From positions 1-59,467 of the forward strand of contig MPML01000026.1 of the NCBI GenBank assembly GCA_002238445.1: DNA of 59,467 nucleotides. Direction: 5' to 3'. Positions 8,671 to 16,937 of this stretch are shown here, one piece after another; within the stretch, counting starts at the first letter, position 1, and each line of letters opens with the position of its first letter. This DNA is from Caldilineaceae bacterium bin5 (lineage in GTDB: Bacteria > Chloroflexota > Anaerolineae > Caldilineales > Caldilineaceae). Below the pieces are notes generated by a model that was given only the letters and a program-made list of their open reading frames with translations, had not been told where the DNA came from and ran no database searches. Position numbers and translations under genes: made by a program.

Positions 8671-9669
8671 TCAGACGGCAGGCACGTCTTCTGCCTTTCC
8701 GCTATGGTGCGAGCGGATGGCGGCCTCGATAATCTCCTGCACGGCCAGCCCTTCGCGACCTGAGGCCTCGATTTCATCACGCGGCGCGCCGTCGTCCACC
8801 TGCTCAATCCAGCGGTTGATGCGGTTGGTGAAGGTGGCGTCGAAGCCGCTGAGGCCGCCCATAATGCTGTTGCGCACGACGGTCAGTTCGTCGCTCTGGC
8901 GGGGGTATAGTGTCAATTCCTGGTACAGGTTGTCGAGCACGAAGCGGCCGGCAGTCCCCATCACTTCGCAGCGTTCCAGGTTGTGCCGGGGATTTGTATC
9001 GTAACTACCCGTCAGATGACCAACGACACCATTGGCAAACTCCAGGTTTACCTGGGCATTGGAGTAGCAGACACGTCCAGGCGCCTGGTTGAAGAAGGCG
9101 TGGACGCGCTTTACGTCGCCACAGAAGTAGCGCATGATGTCGAGGCTGTGGGGGTGGAGAGCGCGAATATGGAACCAGGGCGACGTGTCGTTAGGGTTGC
9201 CGATCCACATCGTCATGTTCATAAGCAGCAGATCGCCCAGCTTGCCCTCATCCACCCACTGCTTGGCTTTGGCAGCCGGCGGCACGAAGCGGTGGTTGAG
9301 GTTGATGCCGAAATAGAGGCCGGTCTCGTCGGCCTTGGCCGCCATTGCGCGGGCATGTTCGATGTTGTTGGAAATCGGTTTTTCGCATAATACATGCAGC
9401 CCTGCATCGAAGCATTGCATTACTGGTTCGTAGTGATGGCCGCCGTTTTCGGGGCCGGCGGTGGTGACACTGACTGCATCCAAATCAACCGCGTCGAGCA
9501 GTTCCGGTATGCTGTAATAGGCCGGAAGGCCGAAGCGCTCTGCGGCCGCGTCGGCAATGCTCTTGTCCATATCACAGACTGCTAACAACTGTGCACGTTC
9601 GCTGGCCTGGTAGACGCCGGCGTGCGTTCTACCGATATTGCCCAATCCAATAATCGCTACGTTCAGCAC
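8671..9669 (-). CDS. Gfo/Idh/MocA family oxidoreductase
   Basis: 332-residue NAD(P)-dependent dehydrogenase. Its Rossmann loop is canonical (VAIIGLGNIGRTHAG) and the catalytic-region motif is CEKPISNN, unlike the divergent relative at 1833-2876. The probable catalytic His is in the segment IRALHPHSLDIMRYF. The start is GTG 9669, preceded by GAGGAGG at a suitable distance. It is the first gene of the six-gene minus-strand operon, with about 900 bases of gene-free DNA upstream that should contain the promoter. Two different oxidoreductases in one operon suggest two successive oxidation or epimerisation steps on the imported sugar. Confidence 0.9.
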   Translation of the reverse strand: MLNVAIIGLGNIGRTHAGVYQASERAQLLAVCDMDKSIADAAAERFGLPAYYSIPELLDAVDLDAVSVTTAGPENGGHHYEPVMQCFDAGLHVLCEKPISNNIEHARAMAAKADETGLYFGINLNHRFVPPAAKAKQWVDEGKLGDLLLMNMTMWIGNPNDTSPWFHIRALHPHSLDIMRYFCGDVKRVHAFFNQAPGRVCYSNAQVNLEFANGVVGHLTGSYDTNPRHNLERCEVMGTAGRFVLDNLYQELTLYPRQSDELTVVRNSIMGGLSGFDATFTNRINRWIEQVDDGAPRDEIEASGREGLAVQEIIEAAIRSHHSGKAEDVPAV

Positions 9670-10235
9670 GAAGCATCCTCCTCAAAGTGGAGCGGATTCG
9701 TATAGTCTAAGGGCTGCTGTTGGGATTTCAAGATTGACCGGAATGCTAGCATAGCAGGAGAAAACTGTCAATCGGCATAATGAAAGTACCAACGACAATC
9801 GTACTAAGAATCGGAGGCTAAAATTGCCTGGAAGGGACTCTCGTCAATCAATTCAGACGGCCTCGCGAGATACTTGCGCGATTCATTGCAGTCGCACAGG
9901 ATTCAGTCGGAATTGGGTGAGTGAGGCGGACCAGGGCGGACTAAGGGGAAGCGTTTCCCTGGTCTTGCCAGACTTTGAATTCGTTACGTCGCACTCTTTT
10001 GTGGATTATGGTCTGATCGATTGGAGGCAAGTCACTTGTAATCGGATGCCCACCTTCCTCTTCAATATATGCAGTTGCGAGAATGACGGCTTCTTGAGAC
10101 CGGCGCAATCGCGTCTAAGATCGGACGCCAGATTAGCTATCGAATGGCGCGCACAAGAGGCACTCCTACTTCGTTCAGCCGTCATCACCGGGTGCTGTTC
10201 AAAACCGTTGCATTTGTCCGGATCCGGGTCGGGCC

Positions 10236-10275
10236 AAGTCGACCCATGTCGACCTAAGTCGACCTAAGTCTACCC
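10236..10275. repeat. 10-bp tandem repeat (AAGTCGACCY), four units
   Basis: Four head-to-tail decamers, AAGTCGACCC, ATGTCGACCT, AAGTCGACCT and AAGTCTACCC, run without spacers into a tract of As. The period is close to one turn of the DNA helix, so each unit presents the same face. No coding frame explains them. Confidence 0.7.
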
Positions 10276-10294
10276 AAAAAAAAAGTTTGTTGAA

Positions 10295-10324
10295 CAGTTT
10301 TGTCCAGTTTCGTCCAGTTTCGTT
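10295..10324. repeat. 10-bp tandem repeat (CAGTTTCGTC), three units
   Basis: CAGTTTTGTC, CAGTTTCGTC and CAGTTTCGTT follow directly, 19 bases beyond the end of the first decamer array. This is a second sequence with the same 10-bp period. Function unknown. Confidence 0.65.
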
Positions 10325-10595
10325 AACTCTCACTCTCCGTCCTTTGTCGATAAAGGAAGGACGAATAGCTGGCAATTCACGGATTTGCAACTGATCCCCT
10401 TCGCCTTCAGATTTTCTCTCCGCGTGATCGAAGGTCTAACCACGTTGATACTTTCTCGGCACTGCGTCCACGATTTCGGGCCCCGGCAATCACAGAAATC
10501 TCAATATGGCAGCGTTGCAAAAGGATGTGGGAGCGAGGATCAGGACGTTCCAGGCTGGGCCGAAGCCGCCAACTGTAACTCCCTGTCTGCTACAC

Positions 10596-11432
10596 TTAAG
10601 CGAATCGCTCGGCCAGTTTCTCCTTGTAAGGCTTGGACCGATGGTAGACGAGGGGGTTCTGCCGGTCGTCTTCGAGCAGGTCACCGATCTCGTAACTGGC
10701 GAACTGTTCATCGGTCAAGATGTTCTGTATACCGTTGAAGGTGCAACCGTCGGGCATGAAGCCGCAGGTCATGGCACGGCGCCAGCCAGGGGTCATATTG
10801 GCGCCGGCGCCGTGGGCAATTAAACCATTATGAAAGGAGGCGGAACCTGCTTTCATCTCGGCGGGGGCCGCCATTATCTCTTTCCACTGTGGGTAGACGC
10901 GAAAGATGTCGCCGATGTTTTCGCCGATACTGACGTTTTCGAACGTAGCCGTCTTATGGCTGCCGGGCAGGAAGTAGAGACAGCCGTTCTGCAGCGTGGC
11001 ATCATCCAAGGCGACCCAGAGGCTGAGTGTCTCACGTGACGAGTAGGACCAGAAGGGGTTGTCGAGATGCCAACCGGTGGGGTTGGCCCACGGCTGTTTG
11101 ATCAACGCCTGGTCATGCCAGAGGCGGACGCCGTCGACGCCGGCCAGATTTGCGGCCATTTTGCCCAGGCGCGGGTCCAGGAGCAGCCGCCGCACGTCTG
11201 AATTGTCCTGCCACAGGTTCACTCGCTGGACAAAGACATAGTCGTAGTAGGTTTCTTCACGGTCTTCGTCTACTTCCTGGTGAATCATACGTTGCTTGCC
11301 GCGCTGACGCACTGCTCCATCCACGGCCTGCCGCCAGGATTCGAGTTCGTCCGGAGTGAGGAAGTCGTGCTGGACGACGAAGCCATTTTCCTGATAGAAG
11401 TCGATCTGTTCCTGGGTCAAATTGGTATTCAT
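10596..11432 (-). CDS. Phytanoyl-CoA dioxygenase (PhyH) family protein
   Basis: 278-residue Fe(II)/2-oxoglutarate oxygenase. Iron ligands are visible as HLD in PTGWHLDNPFW and the distal His in GLIAHGAGANMT; the 2-oxoglutarate-binding Arg is probably in GWRRAMTCGFMP. The intervening segment WVALDDATLQNGCLYFLPGS is the family's most conserved strand-turn. It is only distantly similar to the other PhyH protein at 7863-8648, so the two probably act on different substrates. It follows the terminator at 11511-11538 and so is likely to have its own promoter in the short gap before it. Confidence 0.88.
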   Translation of the reverse strand: MNTNLTQEQIDFYQENGFVVQHDFLTPDELESWRQAVDGAVRQRGKQRMIHQEVDEDREETYYDYVFVQRVNLWQDNSDVRRLLLDPRLGKMAANLAGVDGVRLWHDQALIKQPWANPTGWHLDNPFWSYSSRETLSLWVALDDATLQNGCLYFLPGSHKTATFENVSIGENIGDIFRVYPQWKEIMAAPAEMKAGSASFHNGLIAHGAGANMTPGWRRAMTCGFMPDGCTFNGIQNILTDEQFASYEIGDLLEDDRQNPLVYHRSKPYKEKLAERFA

Positions 11433-11510
11433 GCTGCCCTCACTGGTGGTGCAGGCTTCGTGCCCGCCTGTCTGTTAGACCGGCTTTTGAATTCGCCTAG
11501 TTAGAAAGAG

Positions 11511-11538
11511 AAGGGCCGACACAGGTGTGCCGGCCCTT
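11511..11538 (-). terminator. Rho-independent terminator of the peptide/oligosaccharide transport operon
   Basis: AAGGGCCG pairs with CGGCCCTT (8 bp), extended by ACAC/GTGT after one mismatch. On the minus strand the stem is followed by the T-rich TTCTCTTTCT. It begins about 40 bases after the stop of the lipoprotein gene at 11580. Confidence 0.7.
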
Positions 11539-11579
11539 CCTGTTGTCAATTCACGATGCGGCTCGCTTCGCCGTTTCGT

Positions 11580-13409
11580 CTATTCTGCCGGGCCAAGCTG
11601 GCCAGTCAGGATTTGAATCACAACAAAGGAATCGGCATAGGGGCTGTTGACGTAGATCGGGTCGCCCTCCGGCAGCCATCCGCTGGCAAAGCGGCTGGGG
11701 ACCGGGTTGTTGCCATAGCGTTCCCACAGAGGAATCTGCGGCAGCAGCTCGTTGTAGGCCATGGCGATCTGATCCAGTGCAGCGATCTGCATGGCGGCGT
11801 CACCGCCGGAACCGGCATCTTTTGTCAGGGCCCACAGGTCGACGTCGCCAACGCTGTCGGTGCTGACGTTCAGGTCGAAGGACATACCGGGCAGCTCGAT
11901 GCTGCCGGCGCCCGATGCGCCTACGCCGGTCGCGGCCGCGTTATGGGTGCTGAAGTCATTCTCGTAGGAGAAGGACGGGTGGGGGTTGCCTGCGCCCCAA
12001 CCGCGAATCGCCAACTCGAATTTGCCCTCGTTGATGTCGATCGGATGCTGCTGGAAGTTCACGCCGCGGAAGCTGGTCTTGAAGCCGAAGGCAGTCAGCT
12101 GTTCGGCCGCGTTTTCAGCTGCGGCAGACCAGTCGGAGTACTCGGCCGGCGCGGTCAGATTCCATTCCATGCGTGCGCCAGTGTCGTCGAGCCAGACACC
12201 GTCGTCATCACGGCTGAAGCCGATGTCGAGCAACATCTGCTCGGCCTTCTCCAGATCCTGCGTATACGGATTCAGGTTGGCGCGCGTATCATCACTTAGC
12301 CACAGAGGCGCAATGTTGTCGGAGAATCCACACATGCATTCTTGCGCTATGCCCGATTCGGCCAGCGAGATGAAGGCATTCTCTTCAAAGTTGATGGCAT
12401 AAGCCAGCGCCTGCCGAACTTCCTTCATCTGGAAAGGATGAATTGTGTGGTTGAAGTACAGGGCCGGGCCGCTGTAAATCGGGGCTCGAATGATGCGGTA
12501 ACCCAGAGACATGAACTCGCGCTCTGTGGCTGGCGGGAAGCCGTGCGTGGCATAGTCGACATCGCCGGAGAGGACGAGCGGCGTTACGACCGGTGTCTCA
12601 CCGTTGTAGTTGACCATCCGGTCGAAGCGCACCGTGTCGGCCCAGTAGGAGGTCTCAACCTTGTTGAGGATCATCTGGGATTCGGTGATGCTGGCCGGGT
12701 CGATCGCGTACGGCCCCAGAACGACCATCTCATCAGGTCGCAGTTCATTGAACTCCTGCAGCAGCTGCTTCCAATCGTCGTCCTCGTTTGTCATGCCGGC
12801 CTCGACCAGATCGCGGGTGCGCTGGGCAAAGTCGCCATAGACTGAAGAGGCCGTGATGTGTATCTCTCGCAGCACGCGGCGGGGCACGGTCGTGGACGGT
12901 CCGCTGAGAACGAAGTCGACCGTGTGATCATCAACGGCCTGCACGTCGTCCAGGAAGCGCCAGACGGTCTGGCTCAGCAGACGGGAGATGGAGAAGGTAT
13001 CGACCACGTCCTGCGAGGTGAAGGCGCTGCCGTCGCTCCAGTTCGCGCCCTGAATCAGGCTGACGCGCAAGGTGACGTCATCGACCCATTCCCAGGCCTC
13101 ACCGGCTACCGGCATCCAGCTGCCGTCGGCCCAAAGGAACATAAACAACGGCGGTTCCATGAGGGCGCGATAGATGCCGAGGGTCATGCCATTGGTGACC
13201 CAGGTGTTGAAGTGGCCGGTGGGAGGCGGCGCATAGGGCCAGGCCGGATGGAACTCGGCGACGCCGCTACCTTCTGCATCGGCCGGCGCAGCCTCTTCCT
13301 GCGCTGCCGGAGCTGCCTCGCCGCCGCCGGTGTCGGCCGCGGGCGCGCCGCATGCGCTGATGATAAGCGCCGCGATCAAGGCAAGTGCGAGTAAGATTTT
13401 TCGGTTCAT
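11580..13409 (-). CDS. ABC transporter solute-binding lipoprotein, family 5 (Dpp/Opp type)
   Basis: 609 residues from ATG 13409, chosen over the upstream start at 13532 because GGAGG lies just before it and the protein then begins with a proper lipoprotein signal (MNRKILLALALI, lipobox ISAC). A Glu/Ala-rich tether follows, then the large family-5 binding fold with the typical stretch DVTLRVSLIQGANWSDGSAF and SQDVVDTF. Family 5 binds di- and oligopeptides, nickel or, in several lineages, cello- and other oligosaccharides. It is the last gene of the operon running from 18026 and is followed by a terminator. Confidence 0.92.
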   Translation of the reverse strand: MNRKILLALALIAALIISACGAPAADTGGGEAAPAAQEEAAPADAEGSGVAEFHPAWPYAPPPTGHFNTWVTNGMTLGIYRALMEPPLFMFLWADGSWMPVAGEAWEWVDDVTLRVSLIQGANWSDGSAFTSQDVVDTFSISRLLSQTVWRFLDDVQAVDDHTVDFVLSGPSTTVPRRVLREIHITASSVYGDFAQRTRDLVEAGMTNEDDDWKQLLQEFNELRPDEMVVLGPYAIDPASITESQMILNKVETSYWADTVRFDRMVNYNGETPVVTPLVLSGDVDYATHGFPPATEREFMSLGYRIIRAPIYSGPALYFNHTIHPFQMKEVRQALAYAINFEENAFISLAESGIAQECMCGFSDNIAPLWLSDDTRANLNPYTQDLEKAEQMLLDIGFSRDDDGVWLDDTGARMEWNLTAPAEYSDWSAAAENAAEQLTAFGFKTSFRGVNFQQHPIDINEGKFELAIRGWGAGNPHPSFSYENDFSTHNAAATGVGASGAGSIELPGMSFDLNVSTDSVGDVDLWALTKDAGSGGDAAMQIAALDQIAMAYNELLPQIPLWERYGNNPVPSRFASGWLPEGDPIYVNSPYADSFVVIQILTGQLGPAE

Positions 13410-13507
13410 TCGTAATCCTCCATAGGATAACTGAGAAAGTGTGGATTTAGGGGGATAAGGGGCGGGTCCGCGCACGGTAACGCGCATGGCGCGCCAGCGG
13501 GCTTGGA

Positions 13508-13699
13508 TCACCGTTCCCTTCGTTTCCCCCACTGTACAAGAATCACAACCAAGAGTAGATAGATCAGCCCAATACCGAGAGTAAACTGGGTTATCACATA
13601 TTCTGCGGTCCCTTTATCCAGAAAAAGCAGGAGGGCGCCGGCGACAAACGCAATGTAGAACCCAAGGTGAAAAGCTGCTCTACCAAGAAAGGGGTCCAT
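13508..13699 (-). CDS. Small two-helix membrane protein of unknown function
   Basis: 63 residues with two hydrophobic segments (about 10-29 and 36-56) and a basic end WGKRRER, so both ends are probably cytoplasmic. It sits between the ATPase gene ending at 13771 and the binding-protein gene, all on the same strand, in an operon with no other spare subunit. Small hydrophobic proteins are sometimes accessory subunits of transporters, but no family is recognisable here. The regular hydrophobic pattern and operon position argue that it is real. Confidence 0.55.
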   Translation of the reverse strand: MDPFLGRAAFHLGFYIAFVAGALLLFLDKGTAEYVITQFTLGIGLIYLLLVVILVQWGKRRER

Positions 13700-13770
13700 C
13701 TGAATTCGGACTCACTATATCGGGACCCATACCGCATCCGAAGAGGGAAAGCGGTCTGCGTCCAATAGCT

Positions 13771-14799
13771 TCATATTAATTGGGTTGGCTCCGACATGCG
13801 GACGGGACAGGCTACGCTGCCCCCTTCGGAGATTCGTTCCAACGGTGGCACCATAGTGTCGCACTCGCCCTCGGCGATGTAAGGGCAGCGCGGATGAAAA
13901 GTACATCCTGCCGGCAGATTGAGGAGGCTAGGAATTTCGGCGCTCCGCAGTTCAATGTGCGTCTTTTTCTTTGCCAGTTCCGGGTCGGCTTCGGGTACAG
14001 CTCCCAATAGCGCCTGTGTATACGGGTGACGAGAGTCGGTTATCAGCCGGGGCGTCGGCCCCTCTTCCACGATTCTTCCCAAGTACATGACAGTAATGCG
14101 CCCCTCCCATGCGAAGTACTTCGCCAGCGCCAGGTCGTGCGTGATGAAGAGAAAGGTGACGTCGAACTCTTCCTTCAGCCGGGAGAGCATGTTCAGCAGG
14201 CTTACCCGAATCGAAACATCTACCATCGAAACGGCTTCATCTGCGACGATAAATTTCGGCTCCACAGTTAGCGCCCTGGCTACCGAGACTCGCTGGCGCT
14301 GTCCTCCACTCAACTGGTGAGGATACTTGTCGAGAAACTCCGCTACGGGTGTAAGATCGACGATTTCCAGCAGTTCGGCTGCCCGTCGCTCCGCGTCGCG
14401 GCGCCGTGATCTTCTGCCGCCACCGCTACCATTCTGCGCCGACCTCTGTGACTGGTGGCGCAGCAGCGGGGTCATGATCATCTGGCGCACGGTCTGGGTG
14501 GGATTGAGTGAGGCGTATGGGTCCTGATGGATGATTTGGACGGCGCGGCGATACTGCTGGTAGTCGGCCTTGTCCATCGCCGCGATGTCCTGGCCCTGAT
14601 AGAGGATCTGCCCGTCTGACGGCGGCAACAGACCGACGATCATGCGGCCGGTGGTGCTTTTGCCGCAGCCGCTCTCGCCGACCAGACAGACGATTTCCCC
14701 GGGTTCGATATCAAGCGAAATCGAGTCGACGGCAGTAACCCGATCGCGGCCGCTGCCAAAGTATCTGGTTACATTTCGTAGTTCGAGAATTGGTGTCAT
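13771..14799 (-). CDS. ABC transporter ATP-binding protein (DppF/OppF type)
   Basis: 342-residue ATPase. Walker A is GESGCGKSTTG, the signature is LSGGQRQRVSVARAL and the H-loop His is in FLFITHDLALAK. The C-terminal oligopeptide-transporter extension has a Cys cluster (GCTFHPRCPYIAEGECD). Walker B reads IVADEAVSMVD where most relatives have DEPVSALD or DEPVSMVD; the Pro-to-Ala change leaves the catalytic Glu intact. A Ser/Gly/Arg-rich insert (QNGSGGGRRSRRRDAE) lies between the Q-loop and the signature. It pairs with the ATPase at 14864 to power the two permeases upstream. Confidence 0.93.
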   Translation of the reverse strand: MTPILELRNVTRYFGSGRDRVTAVDSISLDIEPGEIVCLVGESGCGKSTTGRMIVGLLPPSDGQILYQGQDIAAMDKADYQQYRRAVQIIHQDPYASLNPTQTVRQMIMTPLLRHQSQRSAQNGSGGGRRSRRRDAERRAAELLEIVDLTPVAEFLDKYPHQLSGGQRQRVSVARALTVEPKFIVADEAVSMVDVSIRVSLLNMLSRLKEEFDVTFLFITHDLALAKYFAWEGRITVMYLGRIVEEGPTPRLITDSRHPYTQALLGAVPEADPELAKKKTHIELRSAEIPSLLNLPAGCTFHPRCPYIAEGECDTMVPPLERISEGGSVACPVRMSEPTQLI

Positions 14800-14863
14800 C
14801 TAATGCTGACTCCAGCGGCCGCGCCGTGTTTGTGCGTTACATCCGTCCAATTCGTCGTTTCGG

Positions 14864-15937
14864 TCATGATCTCTTCTTGCCGCGCAGCCCGTTGCGCTCG
14901 ATGTCGTCCTGCACGGCATCGGTATGCCAGCAGGCGGCGAAGTGGTTATCGCCGACGCGTTCCAATTTCGGCTCCTCACTGCTGCAGCGTTCACTCGCAT
15001 ACGGGCAGCGGGGATGAAATTTGCAGCCGGTTGGCAGATTGATCAGATCAGGCGGAGAGCCGGGGATAGAAGAAAGTTCCTCGAAGCCGCCGGTCACAGT
15101 CGGCACCGCCCGAATCAGCCCCAAAGAGTAGGGATGGCGCGGGCGATAGAAAATGTCTTCGACAGGACCGAGCTCAACGACCTGCCCGGCGTACATGGTC
15201 GCCACTCTGTCCGCCAACTCAGCCGCGATGGCAAGGTCGTGCGAAATGAAGAGCATTGTAAAGTGCAGGTCTTCCTTCAACTTTCGCAACAGATCGATAA
15301 TGGTGCGCTGGGTGAGGATATCGAGAGCCGTCGTTGGTTCGTCGAGGATTAGAATTTGCGGGTCGAGCAGTAGTGAGATCGCCAGGAGGGTGCGCTGGCG
15401 CATGCCACCGCTCAGTTCGTGGGCGTAGGCGTCGATTACCCGACTCGGATCCAATTGGACGAAGCGGAGAAGGTCGAGGAAGCGCTCGCGGACCTCCTCA
15501 CGGTTGTTCCAGCGGTGGGCTTTGGCGGTATCCCACACCTGGTCCCAGATCTTCAGCACTGGATTGAAGGCGTTGAGGGCCGACTGGAAGACCATGGCAC
15601 AGTCGCGCCAGCGGAACTCGCGCATGGGGCCATCGGCCAGGGAAAGCACGTCCACTTCGCGGCCGTCGCGGCGATAGATGATCTTGCCGGGGCTGACCTC
15701 TGCGGTGTCGACCAGCAGGCGCACGATTCCCAGCCCCAAAGTCGTCTTGCCGGAGCCGCTTTCGCCGATGAGGGCCAGGCTTTCGCCGGCATGCAAATCG
15801 AGCGTGACACCGCGAACGGCCTGGACGCTGCCTTTGCGGGTGCGATAGCTGACATGAACGTCTTGCAGGCTCAGAGGTGGCTGCCTGCCGTTTTCTTCAA
15901 CGTTCTGGTGCCAGGAAAGGTCGGTGGTTTGGCTCAT
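14864..15937 (-). CDS. ABC transporter ATP-binding protein (DppD/OppD type)
   Basis: 357-residue ATPase with Walker A GESGSGKTT, signature LSGGMRQR, Walker B LILDEPTTALD and H-loop FISHDLAIA. The C-terminal four-Cys cluster (GCKFHPRCPYASERC, then AACW) is typical of Dpp/Opp ATPases and has been reported to hold an iron-sulfur cluster in relatives. Its stop precedes the DppF-type start by about 65 bases, and it starts 22 bases after the DppC-type permease stop, so all are one operon. Confidence 0.93.
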   Translation of the reverse strand: MSQTTDLSWHQNVEENGRQPPLSLQDVHVSYRTRKGSVQAVRGVTLDLHAGESLALIGESGSGKTTLGLGIVRLLVDTAEVSPGKIIYRRDGREVDVLSLADGPMREFRWRDCAMVFQSALNAFNPVLKIWDQVWDTAKAHRWNNREEVRERFLDLLRFVQLDPSRVIDAYAHELSGGMRQRTLLAISLLLDPQILILDEPTTALDILTQRTIIDLLRKLKEDLHFTMLFISHDLAIAAELADRVATMYAGQVVELGPVEDIFYRPRHPYSLGLIRAVPTVTGGFEELSSIPGSPPDLINLPTGCKFHPRCPYASERCSSEEPKLERVGDNHFAACWHTDAVQDDIERNGLRGKKRS

Positions 15938-15958
15938 TGTTGTCTTGGAACCTGTCCC

Positions 15959-16867
15959 TTACTCGCTGGCTCGCAGTCGCGGATTGAACACTAACTCCAG
16001 CGAGCGGGTCATGGAAATAATCGACAGTTGGAGAATGGCGATTGCAACAATTGGCGCCATGATGTACCAGACGCTGTCCTTATAGAAGATCGCCCCCCGA
16101 ACCCACGCCAGCTGGATCATCACGCTCCAGTTGCCGGCGCTGATTGGAACGAGGCCGAGGAAGACGAGGCCGGCCTGCTGGTAGACGGCGAAGGTCATTC
16201 CTAACGCGAAGCTGACCACGATATAAGGCATCATGTTGGGCACCATCTCCCGCAGGACGATATGCCATACGCCCAGGTCGAGCGCCCTGGCTGCTTCGAT
16301 AAAGTCGCGTTGTTTCAGGGAAAGGGCCTGGGCGCGCAAGGCGCGCAGGAGGGTTGGCCAATTCAGCAACCCCATGAGAATGCCCAAAAATGTCAAACTG
16401 TTTAGCGAAATGAAGGCGGCCAACACGGCCAATAGTGGGAACTGAGGGATCGTAAGGATGATATCGGTGACCGACATGATGGCGCTGTCGATCCATCCGC
16501 CGATGAAGCCGCTCATCGTTCCAAAAACGACAGCGATCACCGTCGATATCAGCGCTGCCAGAAACGCCACATAGATTACGTCTCTGCCGCCGTTGACAAT
16601 CTGGGACCAAATGTCCCGTCCCTGATGATCGGTCCCCAGAGGATGTTCGATCGTCGGCGTTATATAGATCTTGTCGATCTTCGTTTTTGTATCCAGTTCA
16701 ATTAACAGTGGCCCAACGTACGAGAGCAGGACCATGAAAATTACTACAAGGAACCCGATAAAACCGACCCGATTGTAGGCAAGTAGGCGCACGCCGGTAC
16801 GAAATCCCTTCCATGCGCTGACCAGGATGCTGTCGGTCTGTTCGCCTGCTATGGCCTGTGCTGCCAT
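15959..16867 (-). CDS. ABC transporter permease (DppC/OppC type)
   Basis: 302-residue inner-membrane protein. It has an N-terminal cytoplasmic segment with a first helix (VGFIGFLVVIFMVLLSYVGP), the periplasmic motif HPLGTDHQGRDIWSQIV that marks DppC-type permeases, five further helices, and the EAA loop EAARALDLGVWHIVLREMVP. It follows the DppB-type permease after about 70 bases. Confidence 0.93.
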   Translation of the reverse strand: MAAQAIAGEQTDSILVSAWKGFRTGVRLLAYNRVGFIGFLVVIFMVLLSYVGPLLIELDTKTKIDKIYITPTIEHPLGTDHQGRDIWSQIVNGGRDVIYVAFLAALISTVIAVVFGTMSGFIGGWIDSAIMSVTDIILTIPQFPLLAVLAAFISLNSLTFLGILMGLLNWPTLLRALRAQALSLKQRDFIEAARALDLGVWHIVLREMVPNMMPYIVVSFALGMTFAVYQQAGLVFLGLVPISAGNWSVMIQLAWVRGAIFYKDSVWYIMAPIVAIAILQLSIISMTRSLELVFNPRLRASE

Positions 16868-16937
16868 TTATCTGCTCCCGTGCTTCTTTGGGCGTGCTTT
16901 TTCTGCGGTACGTATCGTGTAGTCAGGCATTCTGCGG

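Larger units (their letters stand above)
9670..10595. other. Gene-poor interval upstream of the sugar operon
   Basis: No convincing full-length gene. A 147-codon plus-strand frame at 9824 has no recognisable composition or ribosome-binding site. A short minus-strand frame (9941-10108, TTG start, 55 codons) reads like a protein fragment with the segment AVILATAYIEEEGGHPIT and could be a remnant, but I do not recognise it. Two sets of 10-bp tandem repeats lie at 10236-10324, separated by an A-tract. The promoter of the operon starting at 9669 should lie in the left part. Confidence 0.4.

Noticed and set aside
9824..10267. 147-codon plus-strand frame in the gap at 10 kb
   Set aside because: No ribosome-binding site, no family, runs through the decamer repeat array, and composition is unlike the real genes.
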